The notes under the pieces were generated by a model. That model saw only the letters and a program-made list of their open reading frames with translations. It was not told the origin of the DNA and did no database searches. A stretch of DNA of 39,594 nucleotides from Ruegeria haliotis (GTDB lineage: Bacteria; Pseudomonadota; Alphaproteobacteria; Rhodobacterales; Rhodobacteraceae), in the NCBI RefSeq assembly GCF_013377785.1, contig NZ_JABXWT010000024.1, forward strand, positions 1 through 39,594, in the 5' to 3' direction. Both the position numbers and the translations under genes were made by a program. Shown piece by piece: positions 7,149 through 15,676 of this stretch. How positions within the stretch are numbered: position 1 is the stretch's first letter; each line of letters opens with the position of its first letter.

Positions 7149-8278
7149 TCAATGTACGAAGTGTAACTTTGAGAATTTCTTGCGCCAGGCTGAAACTTCC
7201 CCAGCAATGGACTCGCCGCTTAGGCCGCGCTGGATCAACTGCGCCAAATTGTCTGCATCTCGGGATGTGAGGCCCCACCGAACCAATTCAGGGGTGCCAA
7301 TCCGCAGGCCGTTCATGTCCCCGTCGACCTCAGATACAGGCAGGCCTATACCGCACGCCAGAAACCCTTTTTGCGTAGCAGTTTCGATGCGGTTTGACCG
7401 CCGCCAAAGGGCGCGGCCAAAACAGCGAACTGATGGGAGTTGGTAAACCCATTTGCGCCAGCAAAGACAGGAACTCCTTGCGCATCCAATGCCACTGCCA
7501 ATGCTTGCGACATGCCGATCATTTCCTGTGCATAGGCCTGGCCAAAGTCTTTCCAGTCCAGCATGGAAACGGCCAACGCAGCTGTCTTTGCCGCATCGAA
7601 ATTCGCTGTCATACCGGGGAATGCAATGGCATCAAGGGCCTGGGCAATCTCGGCATCATTTGTAACGATTAACCCTCCCGCCGGGCCGCCGAGGCTTTTG
7701 TAAGTGCTCATCGTCATGAAGTGGGCACCCTCGGTCAAAGGGTTCGACCACGCCCGACCTGCAATAATCCCGCATTGATGGGCCGCGTCAAACATAACCT
7801 TCGCCCCAACCTCATCTGCGATAGAGCGTACATCGGCCACAGGGTGTTCAAACAGGTTCAGACTGCCTCCGATGGTGATCAGCTTGGGGCGTTTTGACAG
7901 AGCTAAAGCCCGCAACTGGTCCAAATCGACAGTATATCCATTGGCGTTAACGGGTGCCTCGATGATTTGCAGATGGTAGAGACCTGCACAACCCGCCACA
8001 TGGTGGGTTACATGCCCGCCAATCGAAGCCGGCGGTGCAATGATTGTGTCACCGGGTTTGCACGTCGCCATAAACCCATAGAGGTTGGCAATCGCCCCGG
8101 ACGGGACCCGCACCTCTGCAAATTGAGCGTCAAAGACTTCGGCACAAAGCTGCGCGGCGATTACTTCGATCTCTTCAATCGCTTCCAGCCCCATTTCGTA
8201 CTTGTCGCCGGGATACCCCAATGATGGTCGCGAACCGATAATCTTGAACCTTTTAGGATCTTCGAGACCGATATCAAT
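7149..8278 (-). pseudogene. Serine-hydroxymethyltransferase-like PLP enzyme, decayed
   Basis: The longest open stretch reads IDIGLEDPKRFKIIGSRPS, then LGYPGDKYEMGLEAIEEIEV, with SGAIANLYGFMATCKPGDT, the cofactor-phosphate and lysine region FDAAHQCGII and MSTYKSLGGPAGG, all characteristic of SHMT-family fold-type I PLP enzymes. At the run of five A residues at 7368-7372 (minus strand) the frame fails. One extra base restores KKGFLACGIGLPVSEVDGD, then MNGLRIGTPELVRWGLTS, to a TGA at 7151-7149. At the 5' side, TAA at 8279-8281 precedes IDIGLEDP and no ATG is present, so the N-terminal 50-70 residues expected for the family are missing. It is last in the GlxA-linked gene train. Confidence 0.8.
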
Positions 8279-8399
8279 TTAGATGTGGGCGCCTGCAATG
8301 GAGATCGTTCCGTTGCAGGCTACCTCCTCTGATCGATAGTCCACAGGCCCTTTGAGTCTGATCAATTTGCGCCCTGTTCCAATTTGAGGTCTGAGTTCA

Positions 8400-9002
8400 T
8401 TAACGGATGTCTGAAGCCAGCGCGTCCTGGACGAATCCAAGCGACTCGATCCGCGTTGCGTGAGCCTGAATGGCCGGCCAGTCCCGGACGCATAGACCAG
8501 AGTCACCCATCCACCGAGACGTGACATACAAATAATAATCCGCAGCCGTATGCGTATCGGCGCACAGAGAACTTTGCCCAGACAATTTTTGTTCGGCCAT
8601 GGATAGTCGACTTTCCAAGTGGCGTTGTCCTGGCGCCAGGAACTCCTGCGGAGTACCGCGCCGAAACAAAGGACTGAAGCTCTTGTGGATTTCGGTCCCC
8701 ACAAAAGCCAACCACATCATGGCCTCTTGTCGTTTGTGCGTCCCCCGTACACCCAGCAGGCCCGCCTCGGGTGCAACAAAATCGATCCAATCGATGATAG
8801 CGATGACTTCTGTCAGACATCTTCCGTCACTCAATTGTAAAGCCGGAACATAAGCCCTTGGATTGATCCGGCTATAATCTGAGCCGTCGCGCAACCGTCG
8901 TGTGACATAGTCGACCTCGATCAGTTCAAACCGTATTTTTGCCGCACGCAGTGCAATGTTGATGACAAGCGAACAGGCATCGGGGAAGTAGTACAGCCTC
9001 AT
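8400..9002 (-). CDS. Glutathione S-transferase family protein
   Basis: This is a 200-residue cytoplasmic protein. The N-terminal thioredoxin-like half starts MRLYYFPDACSLVINIAL, with a Cys at position 10 in the place of the beta-class GST cysteine, then the cis-Pro region RAYVPALQLSDG and the following CLTEVIAIIDWID, corresponding to the glutathione-binding E-S/T segment. The C-terminal half is helical. The substrate is unknown. Its ATG overlaps the cupin stop codon in ATGA, so the two are translationally coupled. It may detoxify an electrophilic product of the neighbouring oxidative enzymes, but that is inference from context only. Confidence 0.85.
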   Translation of the reverse strand: MRLYYFPDACSLVINIALRAAKIRFELIEVDYVTRRLRDGSDYSRINPRAYVPALQLSDGRCLTEVIAIIDWIDFVAPEAGLLGVRGTHKRQEAMMWLAFVGTEIHKSFSPLFRRGTPQEFLAPGQRHLESRLSMAEQKLSGQSSLCADTHTAADYYLYVTSRWMGDSGLCVRDWPAIQAHATRIESLGFVQDALASDIR

Positions 9003-9397
9003 TGAACAAACGCTTCTTCAGTCGGTGGTTCTTTCAGTACAACAAGGGCAAGGTCATAGGGTCCATCGTTCACCTCAAACATGCGGTGCCCCTTACCGAT
9101 TAGATCACAGGCCAGAAACTGATCCCCTGCCTGCAAAACCCGTGTATCCATGTCGCTTGTCTGAATGCGGACTGCACCCCGAAGAACTGTCCCGAGAACA
9201 ATTTCAGGTGCGGTGTGCCAGTCGTCAATATAACCAGCGGGATGATGCATCATCAGCACCCCCTCAGCCTTCATTTGAGGAGTGGTTGCGTATCCTGCAG
9301 GTGATGGCAGTGTGAAACTGCCCTCCTCAAGGCTCCAGTCATGATCTGAAAACCGCGATCCGAAATTATCATCTTGGTTTATGCGGATGACTTTCAT
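8999..9397 (-). CDS. Small cupin-domain protein
   Basis: This is a 132-residue protein with one double-stranded beta-helix domain. The core PAGYIDDWHTAPEIVLGTVL, then RGAVRIQTSDMDTRVLQAGD, and a late KGHRMFEV follow the two cupin motifs, with His residues placed as possible metal ligands, though not in the full canonical H-x-H-x4-E pattern. Function is unknown: it could be a small dioxygenase, isomerase or ligand sensor. The start at 9397 overlaps the stop of a 62-residue upstream frame (ATGA), and the stop overlaps the GST start in the same way. The three reading frames therefore appear translationally linked. Confidence 0.8.
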   Translation of the reverse strand: MKVIRINQDDNFGSRFSDHDWSLEEGSFTLPSPAGYATTPQMKAEGVLMMHHPAGYIDDWHTAPEIVLGTVLRGAVRIQTSDMDTRVLQAGDQFLACDLIGKGHRMFEVNDGPYDLALVVLKEPPTEEAFVQ

Positions 9398-9582
9398 AGC
9401 AAGGTCTTTCTTTGGTTGGTGGTAATGTTGAAAGCCGCGTTGCCAATGCCAAAGCACCCCTTTTCCAATCGACGCGCAATCTGCACGGTCAGCGCCCGGA
9501 TTTGCCAAGCGCCAAAGTCTATTATCGCGTCCCAAACGAAGTTGGGTGGACAAGACGCGATGGTTCTGGGGTCTATTAACAT
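9394..9582 (-). CDS. Possible 62-residue small protein coupled to the cupin gene
   Basis: The frame starts at ATG 9582 and ends with TGA at 9396-9394, inside ATGA shared with the cupin start. The protein, beginning MLIDPRTIASCPPNFVWDAI, has a balanced composition with two Cys residues and no signal peptide or membrane segment. No family is recognised. Support comes only from the stop-start overlap and the otherwise unexplained 246-bp gap between two genes. A GAGAG motif ten bases upstream could serve as a weak ribosome-binding site. It may also be a chance frame in the cupin leader. Confidence 0.4.
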   Translation of the reverse strand: MLIDPRTIASCPPNFVWDAIIDFGAWQIRALTVQIARRLEKGCFGIGNAAFNITTNQRKTLL

Positions 9583-9643
9583 GGGGAGAACTCTCGTGCT
9601 TGGTTGGGTCTGGGCAAGTACGAAACCTGCCCAATCCTTGACC

Positions 9644-10366
9644 TCACAGGCCAGTGCGTTCGGGCAGCGCTACATACATCTGAACATGTGTAACGGTTGA
9701 AAACTCTCCGGGAAGTGGGCCATAGGTCTGACCATCAGAATGCCAAGCCAACCCCAGATCAGCAGCCAGGTGCTCTCCGCTCAATTGCAGGCAAGGCGAA
9801 ATGGTGCGCTCAAAATCAGCTGACCCGTCACCATTCGCGACAAAGGTATTCTCTGAGCCGTCGCGCGCGCCAAAGGGCAGATCATATGTTCCGATGAACG
9901 GGTCGGTCGGTGGCCACACCATGAAATCATGCCAGATAGTGTAGACTCCACCGGGCACGAGGTTTTCAAAGGCCAGATCAACGGTTCCAACCCCATTGCT
10001 ACAGGTGTATGTCCCGCTTCCCTTTGCCGCGAACCAATCGCCGAGCGTGAGGCCAAGCGGTCGACCCTTTGGATAGGGGCCGGTATCGGATGTGTCCAAA
10101 AAGTTGTGCTTTACCTCAATACCCGGCGCATAGAGCGGAACATCCATGTCACGGGTCGCAGCTGTGGGGCGGAACACCTCACCCGAGCCGGGGACCTTTT
10201 CATAAAAAACATCCTGCTCGGCCATGCCGTCGTCAATGTGGAAGATGAACGTCAGCGACATGCTTTCTGCGGCGTCATAGCTGACTTTGATATCATCCTG
10301 GGCGTTCGATTGAGTTGCCATGGTCACGGCCAGAACGGCAACACTGGTCAATGGAAAGGGTCTCAT
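9644..10366 (-). CDS. Exported protein of unknown function next to a MauG-type gene
   Basis: This is a 240-residue preprotein with a classical signal peptide, cleavage likely near residue 22 (VTMATQSNAQ). The mature part is beta-rich in appearance and carries two cysteines (122, 192) that could form a disulfide. It has four tryptophans: W111, W145 and W151 (VYTIWHDFMVWPPTDP), and W208. AAAGGA precedes ATG 10366, so the upstream ATG at 10396 is not used. It is the next gene after a MauG-type di-haem protein. Known MauG-family enzymes (MauG, MbnH) oxidise Trp residues of an adjacent-gene protein partner, so this may be the partner. That is inference; it lacks the four-Cys pattern I associate with MbnP. 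Confidence 0.75.
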   Translation of the reverse strand: MRPFPLTSVAVLAVTMATQSNAQDDIKVSYDAAESMSLTFIFHIDDGMAEQDVFYEKVPGSGEVFRPTAATRDMDVPLYAPGIEVKHNFLDTSDTGPYPKGRPLGLTLGDWFAAKGSGTYTCSNGVGTVDLAFENLVPGGVYTIWHDFMVWPPTDPFIGTYDLPFGARDGSENTFVANGDGSADFERTISPCLQLSGEHLAADLGLAWHSDGQTYGPLPGEFSTVTHVQMYVALPERTGL

Positions 10367-10472
10367 GTCATTGGTCCTTTGGTTAGATTTGGGCATATGT
10401 GCCCGGGGAACCGACCCCGATGCAGAGCCGGAATTCTGATAACTGGTTTCATACGGCGCAGGTTCTAAGGCG

Positions 10473-12017
10473 CTAGCCGCCGGGCTCGAGCGGTGTTGGC
10501 TGCGGTTCCAAACCCGACGGAACAGTTTGGGGAATGAGCGCGGAACGATCCTTGGCGGTCGGGTCCGTCAAAGAATCCAGGAAGGCCATAAGCTCAGCGA
10601 TCTGGGGCTCTTCCAGCTGCACCGGTGCCAGCGTGTTTGCGTTCGCAATCCGCTCCCGCAACTCAGCTGCGCCGTGCACCCAGCGGTCGCGCAAGTCAAA
10701 TGCAGAACGACGCTCGGGATTAAGTGGACGAAAGATCAACTCTGATCCATCTCCAGTTTTCTCGATGATCTGGTCAAGCTCCGGTAACGACACGGTATCA
10801 GCATCAAAAGCTTCAAGAGAAGCGACACTGTCCAAATGGTGGCGCACCATCGCCTCCAGATCATCAAATGCACCGTCATGCCCCCAGGGGCCTGTCAGCG
10901 AGACATTGCGCAGGCTGGGCGTGCGGAATGCAAATAAATCGTCCATTTTAAAGGTGACGCGGTAGCGCCCCTCGTCCTCTGTGTGCAAACCAAAACCCGA
11001 TGCGCGCCAATAGCTCGTATCCCCACCATGCCCCTTGCCCGGGCCAATTTGAGGAACGGCAATGGCATGGAAATCGTGATCCGTCAGCAATGCACCGGAA
11101 TGGCAGTCTGCGCAGCCAGCTTTGCCATAAAACAGATCCGCACCTTTGCGTGCTGTGTGAGAAAGGGCTGTGTGATCGCCTGCGATGAATTGATCAAACG
11201 CGGTTTGGTTGGAGCGAAAAGCCACCGACTGAAACGCAGCCAGTGCGTTTGCGGCCTGCACCATTGTGACTTCATTATCTTCGGGAATAGCCGCGCGAAA
11301 CAGGGTGCGATATTGCGGCTGGTCGGCCAACCGTTCGGCTAGCAAATTCCAGGCGTCTGTTATACGATCTTCTGCAACGGCGGTGGCGACCGGATTCTCA
11401 CCCTTTTGCCCGGCCATTTCTGAGGCCGAGAGCACCGGAAACATCGCCTGCGCGGCCAATACACTGTCCAGACCAACGGGCAGATGTTCGCGAGCCGGGC
11501 TCCAGAACCCGCTGTCAAATGTTGCAAGCGGGTCAGGTTCTACCCGCCCGTCATGGAACATCGAACGATATTCTTTTGCGCCAATGTTCCATAGAGCCTG
11601 CGCGTTGCGTGGGATGCGTTCGGTAACCCCGTCTGCAGTCCGGCGCTTATCGCCGAAACCTGTTCCTCCTTCGCCAATCGACAGAGCGATACCATCGCTG
11701 GTGCCGCGTGCCGGGTCATGACAGGTGCCACAAGAAATATTGCGATTGCCTGACAGGATCGGATCAAAAAATAGATTCCGCCCCAACTCGACCAGCTCTG
11801 CTTTCGGCTTGCCGTCATACAGAAAGTCACTGTCCCCCAAGGCTGAAGGCAAAAGGGACGACAATGCGCTTTCCGGTTGGGCATGCACCGAGTCCAATGT
11901 GCCAACAATCAAGAGTGCCGTTCCGGTTGCAGCAGGTAGAACCCGCGCGGGCAAGGAAGCCAGTGAACTCGTCCTTCCTGCCATCTCGGCTAGTTTCCCT
12001 GTCTTGAAAACGGACAT
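10473..12017 (-). CDS. Di-haem cytochrome c peroxidase / MauG-family protein
   Basis: This is a 514-residue protein with an N-terminal export signal (hydrophobic stretch about 27-46, ending HAQPE). Two c-type haem sites are present: CGTCH at 96-100 and CADCH at 302-306. They are followed by the family segment FAFRTPSLRNVSLTGPWGHD and DGAFDDLEAMVRHHL. This architecture is that of bacterial di-haem peroxidases and MauG. The protein acts in the periplasm, reducing peroxide or oxidising a partner protein. No methylamine-dehydrogenase genes are nearby, so a MauG role in TTQ formation is unlikely. It is longer than MauG (about 390 residues). AAAGGAAA precedes the ATG. Neighbours are a DUF1127 gene upstream and a secreted protein gene downstream. 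Confidence 0.9.
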   Translation of the reverse strand: MSVFKTGKLAEMAGRTSSLASLPARVLPAATGTALLIVGTLDSVHAQPESALSSLLPSALGDSDFLYDGKPKAELVELGRNLFFDPILSGNRNISCGTCHDPARGTSDGIALSIGEGGTGFGDKRRTADGVTERIPRNAQALWNIGAKEYRSMFHDGRVEPDPLATFDSGFWSPAREHLPVGLDSVLAAQAMFPVLSASEMAGQKGENPVATAVAEDRITDAWNLLAERLADQPQYRTLFRAAIPEDNEVTMVQAANALAAFQSVAFRSNQTAFDQFIAGDHTALSHTARKGADLFYGKAGCADCHSGALLTDHDFHAIAVPQIGPGKGHGGDTSYWRASGFGLHTEDEGRYRVTFKMDDLFAFRTPSLRNVSLTGPWGHDGAFDDLEAMVRHHLDSVASLEAFDADTVSLPELDQIIEKTGDGSELIFRPLNPERRSAFDLRDRWVHGAAELRERIANANTLAPVQLEEPQIAELMAFLDSLTDPTAKDRSALIPQTVPSGLEPQPTPLEPGG

Positions 12018-12060
12018 TTTAATTTCCTTTGATCAATAGATTTCGAAAATTGCGCGCCTC

Positions 12061-12273
12061 TCAAAACAGGCGGTGATGGTCTGCAGTGTCCGACTTCAAG
12101 TCGCGCAGATGTTCGAGGCCAACGTCCCGCAAGAGATCGGTGGGCAATTGCGCCAGTTTTCGCAGGTCACGTTTGTTCCTTTGGCGTGCGCGCCTCCAGG
12201 TAAAGAATTTGGCGGCGTTCATCCTTGCGCGACGTCTGCCACTCAGCCCCTTGGGTTGATCCATCATGGTCAT
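12061..12273 (-). CDS. DUF1127-containing small protein
   Basis: This is a 70-residue, very basic protein. The C-terminal half FFTWRRARQRNKRDLRKLAQ, then LPTDLLRDVGL, is the DUF1127 (YjiS-like) motif that is common in alphaproteobacteria. Members have been linked to RNA turnover and nutrient-stress responses in a few species, but the molecular role is generally unknown. The ATG at 12273 overlaps the stop of the upstream monooxygenase (ATGA), and AAAGGAA precedes it. Its position inside a metabolic operon is unusual enough to note. Confidence 0.85.
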   Translation of the reverse strand: MTMMDQPKGLSGRRRARMNAAKFFTWRRARQRNKRDLRKLAQLPTDLLRDVGLEHLRDLKSDTADHHRLF

Positions 12274-13493
12274 TGAAGAGTTCCTTTCAGAGTAAGCGAT
12301 TGAGGGGGATCAAGCTGTGCCGCACGCGTTGTCCGTCTCTCATTCGACAGCTGCGAGTTTTGCGCCGAAATGCTGGTCGCAAGGCGAGTTGCACTGACAC
12401 CGGCGGCATAGAAGAAGCCTTCGAATGACACACCGAACCCTGTGAACCAAAGGCCCGGATTTCGGTTGTCCTTTTGACCAGCCGGGCACAGCGGATACCC
12501 ACGCTTGTCCAATGCGCCAAGATGTCCAAACAGGTCCTCCAGACCCGTCTGGTAGCCCGTTGCACAGATCACCACGTCAGGATCGACTTTGTGGCCGTCT
12601 GCCAGTTCAACAGTGTAGGGTGAGAAGCCGACAGCCTGACCCACGACCTCGAAACGACCCATTTTCAACGCTTTGACAAACCCGTCATCCAGTGCGGGCG
12701 TCACCCCATCATTGATCAGGCGTGATCCGCCGCCTTTGCGATGTCGGGGCAATCCATGGCGGCGCAAGTTGCCAAAATTCATCCATTGCATCCCTGCCAT
12801 CAGCGGATCGAGAGCCCATTTGGGGGTGCGGGAAAACAACCTGGCCATTCTGTGCATCGGATATCCAAATATCCGCGTTGGCAGGATCGAAGGCCCGTTC
12901 CGGACAGAGATCCAAACCTGTGCAGGATTGGCCCGCGACAAGTGGTTCAACACATCCGAGCCGGAGTTTCCGGCGCCCACGACAAGCACCTTTTTGCCGT
13001 CATAACTGGATGGTTCTTCGAAATCAGCGGCGTGAATAACCTTACCGCCAAACTCATCTAGGCCGGGCCAGATGGGCATGTCGGGCTCTTTTTCGCGCCC
13101 GGTTGCAACTATCAGATGAGCGCAGGTATATGTGCCCTTGTTGGTCTCAACCTGCCAACCACCTACAAGACGGTGCACCGACTGGACGCAGGTTTCAAAT
13201 TGGATATCGGACGCCAATCCAGCCGCATATTCGCTGAGATAATCAACGACCGCATCCCGGGGCAAATACGTGCCGTGATGGCGAGGTTCATGGTGACCTG
13301 GGAGACGGGCAAAATGGCGGTGAATGTTCAGCCGCAACTTCGGATGGCGCGCACGCCACGGGTCGGCAACCCGGTCTGAGGCCTCCAGAATCGTGACGGG
13401 TATATTGCGGTCACGCAATTCAGTGGCGGCTGCCAAACCGGACAAGCCAGCGCCGATGACAATGGCGGTTATTGAATGAGAATGAGTCATCAT
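12270..13493 (-). CDS. Flavin-containing monooxygenase-like protein
   Basis: This is a 407-residue cytoplasmic flavoprotein. The FAD site GAGLSG is at 14-19, after the N-terminal beta strand. A second dinucleotide (NADPH) site is VVGAGNSGSDVLNHL. The FMO-identifying pattern F-x-G-x3-H-x3-F/Y is met by FGGKVIHAADF, and ATGY occurs near the C terminus (CATGYQTGL). These mark a class B flavin monooxygenase that oxygenates a soft nucleophile such as an amine or sulfide; the substrate is unknown. The start at 13493 lies four bases after GGAG. It sits downstream of a homocysteine S-methyltransferase gene (47-bp gap) and overlaps the DUF1127 gene. The pairing suggests methylated nitrogen or sulfur compounds. 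Confidence 0.85.
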   Translation of the reverse strand: MMTHSHSITAIVIGAGLSGLAAATELRDRNIPVTILEASDRVADPWRARHPKLRLNIHRHFARLPGHHEPRHHGTYLPRDAVVDYLSEYAAGLASDIQFETCVQSVHRLVGGWQVETNKGTYTCAHLIVATGREKEPDMPIWPGLDEFGGKVIHAADFEEPSSYDGKKVLVVGAGNSGSDVLNHLSRANPAQVWISVRNGPSILPTRIFGYPMHRMARLFSRTPKWALDPLMAGMQWMNFGNLRRHGLPRHRKGGGSRLINDGVTPALDDGFVKALKMGRFEVVGQAVGFSPYTVELADGHKVDPDVVICATGYQTGLEDLFGHLGALDKRGYPLCPAGQKDNRNPGLWFTGFGVSFEGFFYAAGVSATRLATSISAQNSQLSNERRTTRAAQLDPPQSLTLKGTLQ

Positions 13494-13540
13494 AAATCTC
13501 CAAAAAAGGGGCGGGTTTAACAGTCGTTTCGAGGCTGATA

Positions 13541-14473
13541 TCAGCGGGTCAATGCGGCACAGATCTGGGCCAGATGCCTGTGATCTGTCCCACAGCATCC
13601 ACCGACAACACGCATTCCTGGAAGCAGCTGCCTCAATTGCGCGTACTGCGCGCCCAATTCGACCGGATCGCCATCATCAAGCGTTTCACAGCAATCAAGT
13701 TCTGCGTGTGACATGCGCGAAGCATTCGCACGCACGCCTCCGATACGCTGCGCCCAATCGGAACCCTCAGGGATCATGGTGCGAAAGTGATCGGGGTGGG
13801 CGCAGTTGACCATGTAATATGCGGGCTTTGTTGTGGCCGCGGTATCAACCTGTGTGATGGCGTCTTGCAGCATCTCGCCTGTAGGAAGCCGCCCATCGGT
13901 TTCAACCGTAAAGCTGATAACGCAAGGCACACCCAACTCTGCGACGGCATTGGCGACACCAACTGCCTCTGGCACGTTAGTGAGTGTCAGCGCGCTGATC
14001 ATGTCGACGCCTGCGTGAGCAAGGACCCCAACCTGAAAACCATGGTAAGCCTGCGCTTCCTCGATGGTCATGATGGATTTTGGATCATAACCATCGCCAC
14101 GTGGACCAATGATGCCATTGATAAGGACATTCAACCCGTGGCCCAACGTGCGGCGCAGTTCCTTGGCATCCTGTACAGCTTGGCAATTCACATGCCGCAG
14201 ATGATCCAAATCGTGGCCGAGCTCCTGACCCCAATCAGGGTTGGCGCGCCATGTATAAGTGTCCAGTAAGAACCCTGTTCCATTTTGGCGGGCCAGTTCA
14301 AAGATCGGGGCAAAGTACTCCTTGAATGCGGCGCGGCCTACCTCCTGCTGTGCCAGTGGGTAGGCCGCAAAGCAGGGCATGTCGAAACCCTTCTCAAACA
14401 CAAGCCAGGTTTCAAGTCCGGCATCTGTCAGAAATAGCTGATCAGATTGATGCGGCAGTATTGTCGACGTCAT
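13541..14473 (-). CDS. Homocysteine S-methyltransferase family protein
   Basis: This is a 310-residue cytoplasmic TIM-barrel protein. The zinc-binding cysteines are visible: C224 in NCAHP and the pair C293-C294 in VVGGCCGTDHRH. FLTDAGLETWLVFEKG at the N terminus and FLLDTYTWRANPDW are also typical of the family, which transfers methyl groups from S-methylmethionine, betaine or sulfonium donors to homocysteine or a related thiol. The donor here is unknown. The start at 14473 follows GGAGCG; the ATG at 14485 has no ribosome-binding site. It is the first gene of the long minus-strand train and is divergent from a GlxA/AraC regulator with a palindrome between, so it is probably controlled by that regulator. 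Confidence 0.88.
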   Translation of the reverse strand: MTSTILPHQSDQLFLTDAGLETWLVFEKGFDMPCFAAYPLAQQEVGRAAFKEYFAPIFELARQNGTGFLLDTYTWRANPDWGQELGHDLDHLRHVNCQAVQDAKELRRTLGHGLNVLINGIIGPRGDGYDPKSIMTIEEAQAYHGFQVGVLAHAGVDMISALTLTNVPEAVGVANAVAELGVPCVISFTVETDGRLPTGEMLQDAITQVDTAATTKPAYYMVNCAHPDHFRTMIPEGSDWAQRIGGVRANASRMSHAELDCCETLDDGDPVELGAQYAQLRQLLPGMRVVGGCCGTDHRHLAQICAALTR

Positions 14474-14598
14474 ATTACGCTCCATTCAGGTCGTTCAGTT
14501 TCAACAAGGGACAGATCTGAGAAGACGCTGGATGGCGTTCCACTTGCTCGGACTGTCACATTCAATGCAACTGTATTGCCCGACGAGATCGTGTCGTG

Positions 14599-14612
14599 AT
14601 ATGTCGACATAT
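14599..14612. promoter_or_regulatory. Perfect 14-bp palindrome in the GlxA divergent promoter region
   Basis: ATATGTCGACATAT is a perfect palindrome 30 bases before the regulator start and about 126 bases before the methyltransferase start. It is the strongest dyad in the 168-bp intergenic region and is a plausible operator for the GlxA-type regulator or a second factor. AraC-family proteins more often bind direct repeats, which weakens the assignment. Confidence 0.5.
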
Positions 14613-14641
14613 GACCAAATCGGTGAATATCGGACATACCC

Positions 14642-15676
14642 ATGCTGGATAAGAAAACCACCTGCCGCACAGCGGTTCTGACCATGCCCTGCGTCGGAAC
14701 TTCGACAGCCTATTGTATTCTTGATGCTTTGGCGTCTGTGGGACGGGACTGGGAAATGCTACATGGTAATATGCCCAGACCACCTGTTTTTGACGGCGCA
14801 TTGCTCTCGGTTGATGGTGCGGCTTATGACGACATCAACGGACGACGCATTACACCGGATGGATCGTTGGAAAGCTTTGGAGTACCCGATCTTGTAATCA
14901 TTCCTGACTTTCATTTTGCGCCAGGTACGGGAACGCCGGAAGAATTTGCGCAATTCATCCCGTGGCTCAGGAAAGCACAAGACGATGGCGCGTTGATCAC
15001 ATCGGTCTGTTCCGGCGCCTACTTGCTGGCCGAGGCCGGAATGCTGAATGGGCTCGATGCCACCAGCCATTGGAGCTTTTGCGACCTACTCGCTCGGCAA
15101 TACCCCGAAATCAAAATGCGTCGCGAACGTATCCTTATCCCTGCGGGCGAAGGGCATCGGATTGTGACTGCCGGTGGCGCGTCGGCCTGGGGCGATCTGG
15201 TGCTTTATCTGATTGGGCGGATTGCAGGCCCGGATGAAGCCCGCCGCATTGCCAAGATTTACTTGCTGCAGCCGCATAGTGAGGGACAGCTGCACTACGC
15301 TTCTCTCACCGCAGGCGCTCAAACCGAAGATGCATTGGTTGCGGATGCTCAGGTTTGGGCCGCTGATAACTACGCCCTTGCGACACCAGTTGCCGCGATG
15401 GCCGCACGAAGCGGCTTGACAGAACGCAGCCTATTGCGGCGTTTCCGAAAGGCCACGGGCCAAACGCCTGTCGACTATATCCAGACGCTTAGAATTGAGG
15501 AAGCAAAGCAGATGCTCGAAACAACCGATCTGCCAATCGACGATATTGCCGAGGAGGTTGGATACACAGAACCGTCGAGTTTCCGGAATGCCTTCCGGCG
15601 ATATGTTGGGATGCCCGCATCGACTTACCGCAAGAAGCGTTTGTTGTTAATGCCTGTCGGCTCCGAAGGGCAATAG
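14642..15676 (+). CDS. GlxA-type transcriptional regulator (DJ-1/PfpI plus AraC)
   Basis: This is a 344-residue DNA-binding protein. Residues about 10-190 form a DJ-1/PfpI-like domain, with the nucleophile-elbow segment ALITSVCSGAYLLAEAGML containing a Cys. Residues about 235-335 form an AraC double helix-turn-helix (MAARSGLTERSLLRRFRKAT, then PVDYIQTLRIEEAKQML and IAEEVGYTEPSSFRNAFRRY). Regulators of this architecture include GbdR and CdhR, which control betaine and carnitine breakdown in pseudomonads. It is divergent from a homocysteine methyltransferase operon, consistent with sensing a methylated compound, but the ligand is not readable from sequence. The upstream ribosome-binding site is weak. 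Confidence 0.9.
   Translation: MLDKKTTCRTAVLTMPCVGTSTAYCILDALASVGRDWEMLHGNMPRPPVFDGALLSVDGAAYDDINGRRITPDGSLESFGVPDLVIIPDFHFAPGTGTPEEFAQFIPWLRKAQDDGALITSVCSGAYLLAEAGMLNGLDATSHWSFCDLLARQYPEIKMRRERILIPAGEGHRIVTAGGASAWGDLVLYLIGRIAGPDEARRIAKIYLLQPHSEGQLHYASLTAGAQTEDALVADAQVWAADNYALATPVAAMAARSGLTERSLLRRFRKATGQTPVDYIQTLRIEEAKQMLETTDLPIDDIAEEVGYTEPSSFRNAFRRYVGMPASTYRKKRLLLMPVGSEGQ

Noticed and set aside
9644..10366. Assignment of the secreted protein as MbnP
   Set aside because: It has only two cysteines and does not show the four-Cys pattern I associate with MbnP.
10473..12017. Methylamine dehydrogenase maturation (mau) cluster
   Set aside because: A MauG-like protein is present, but no mauA or mauB-type genes occur nearby.
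14554..14580. Exact TGTCACA upstream of the GlxA regulator, as a second ECF41 promoter
   Set aside because: The four bases after 16 positions are TGCC, not CGTC, so the -10 part is missing.
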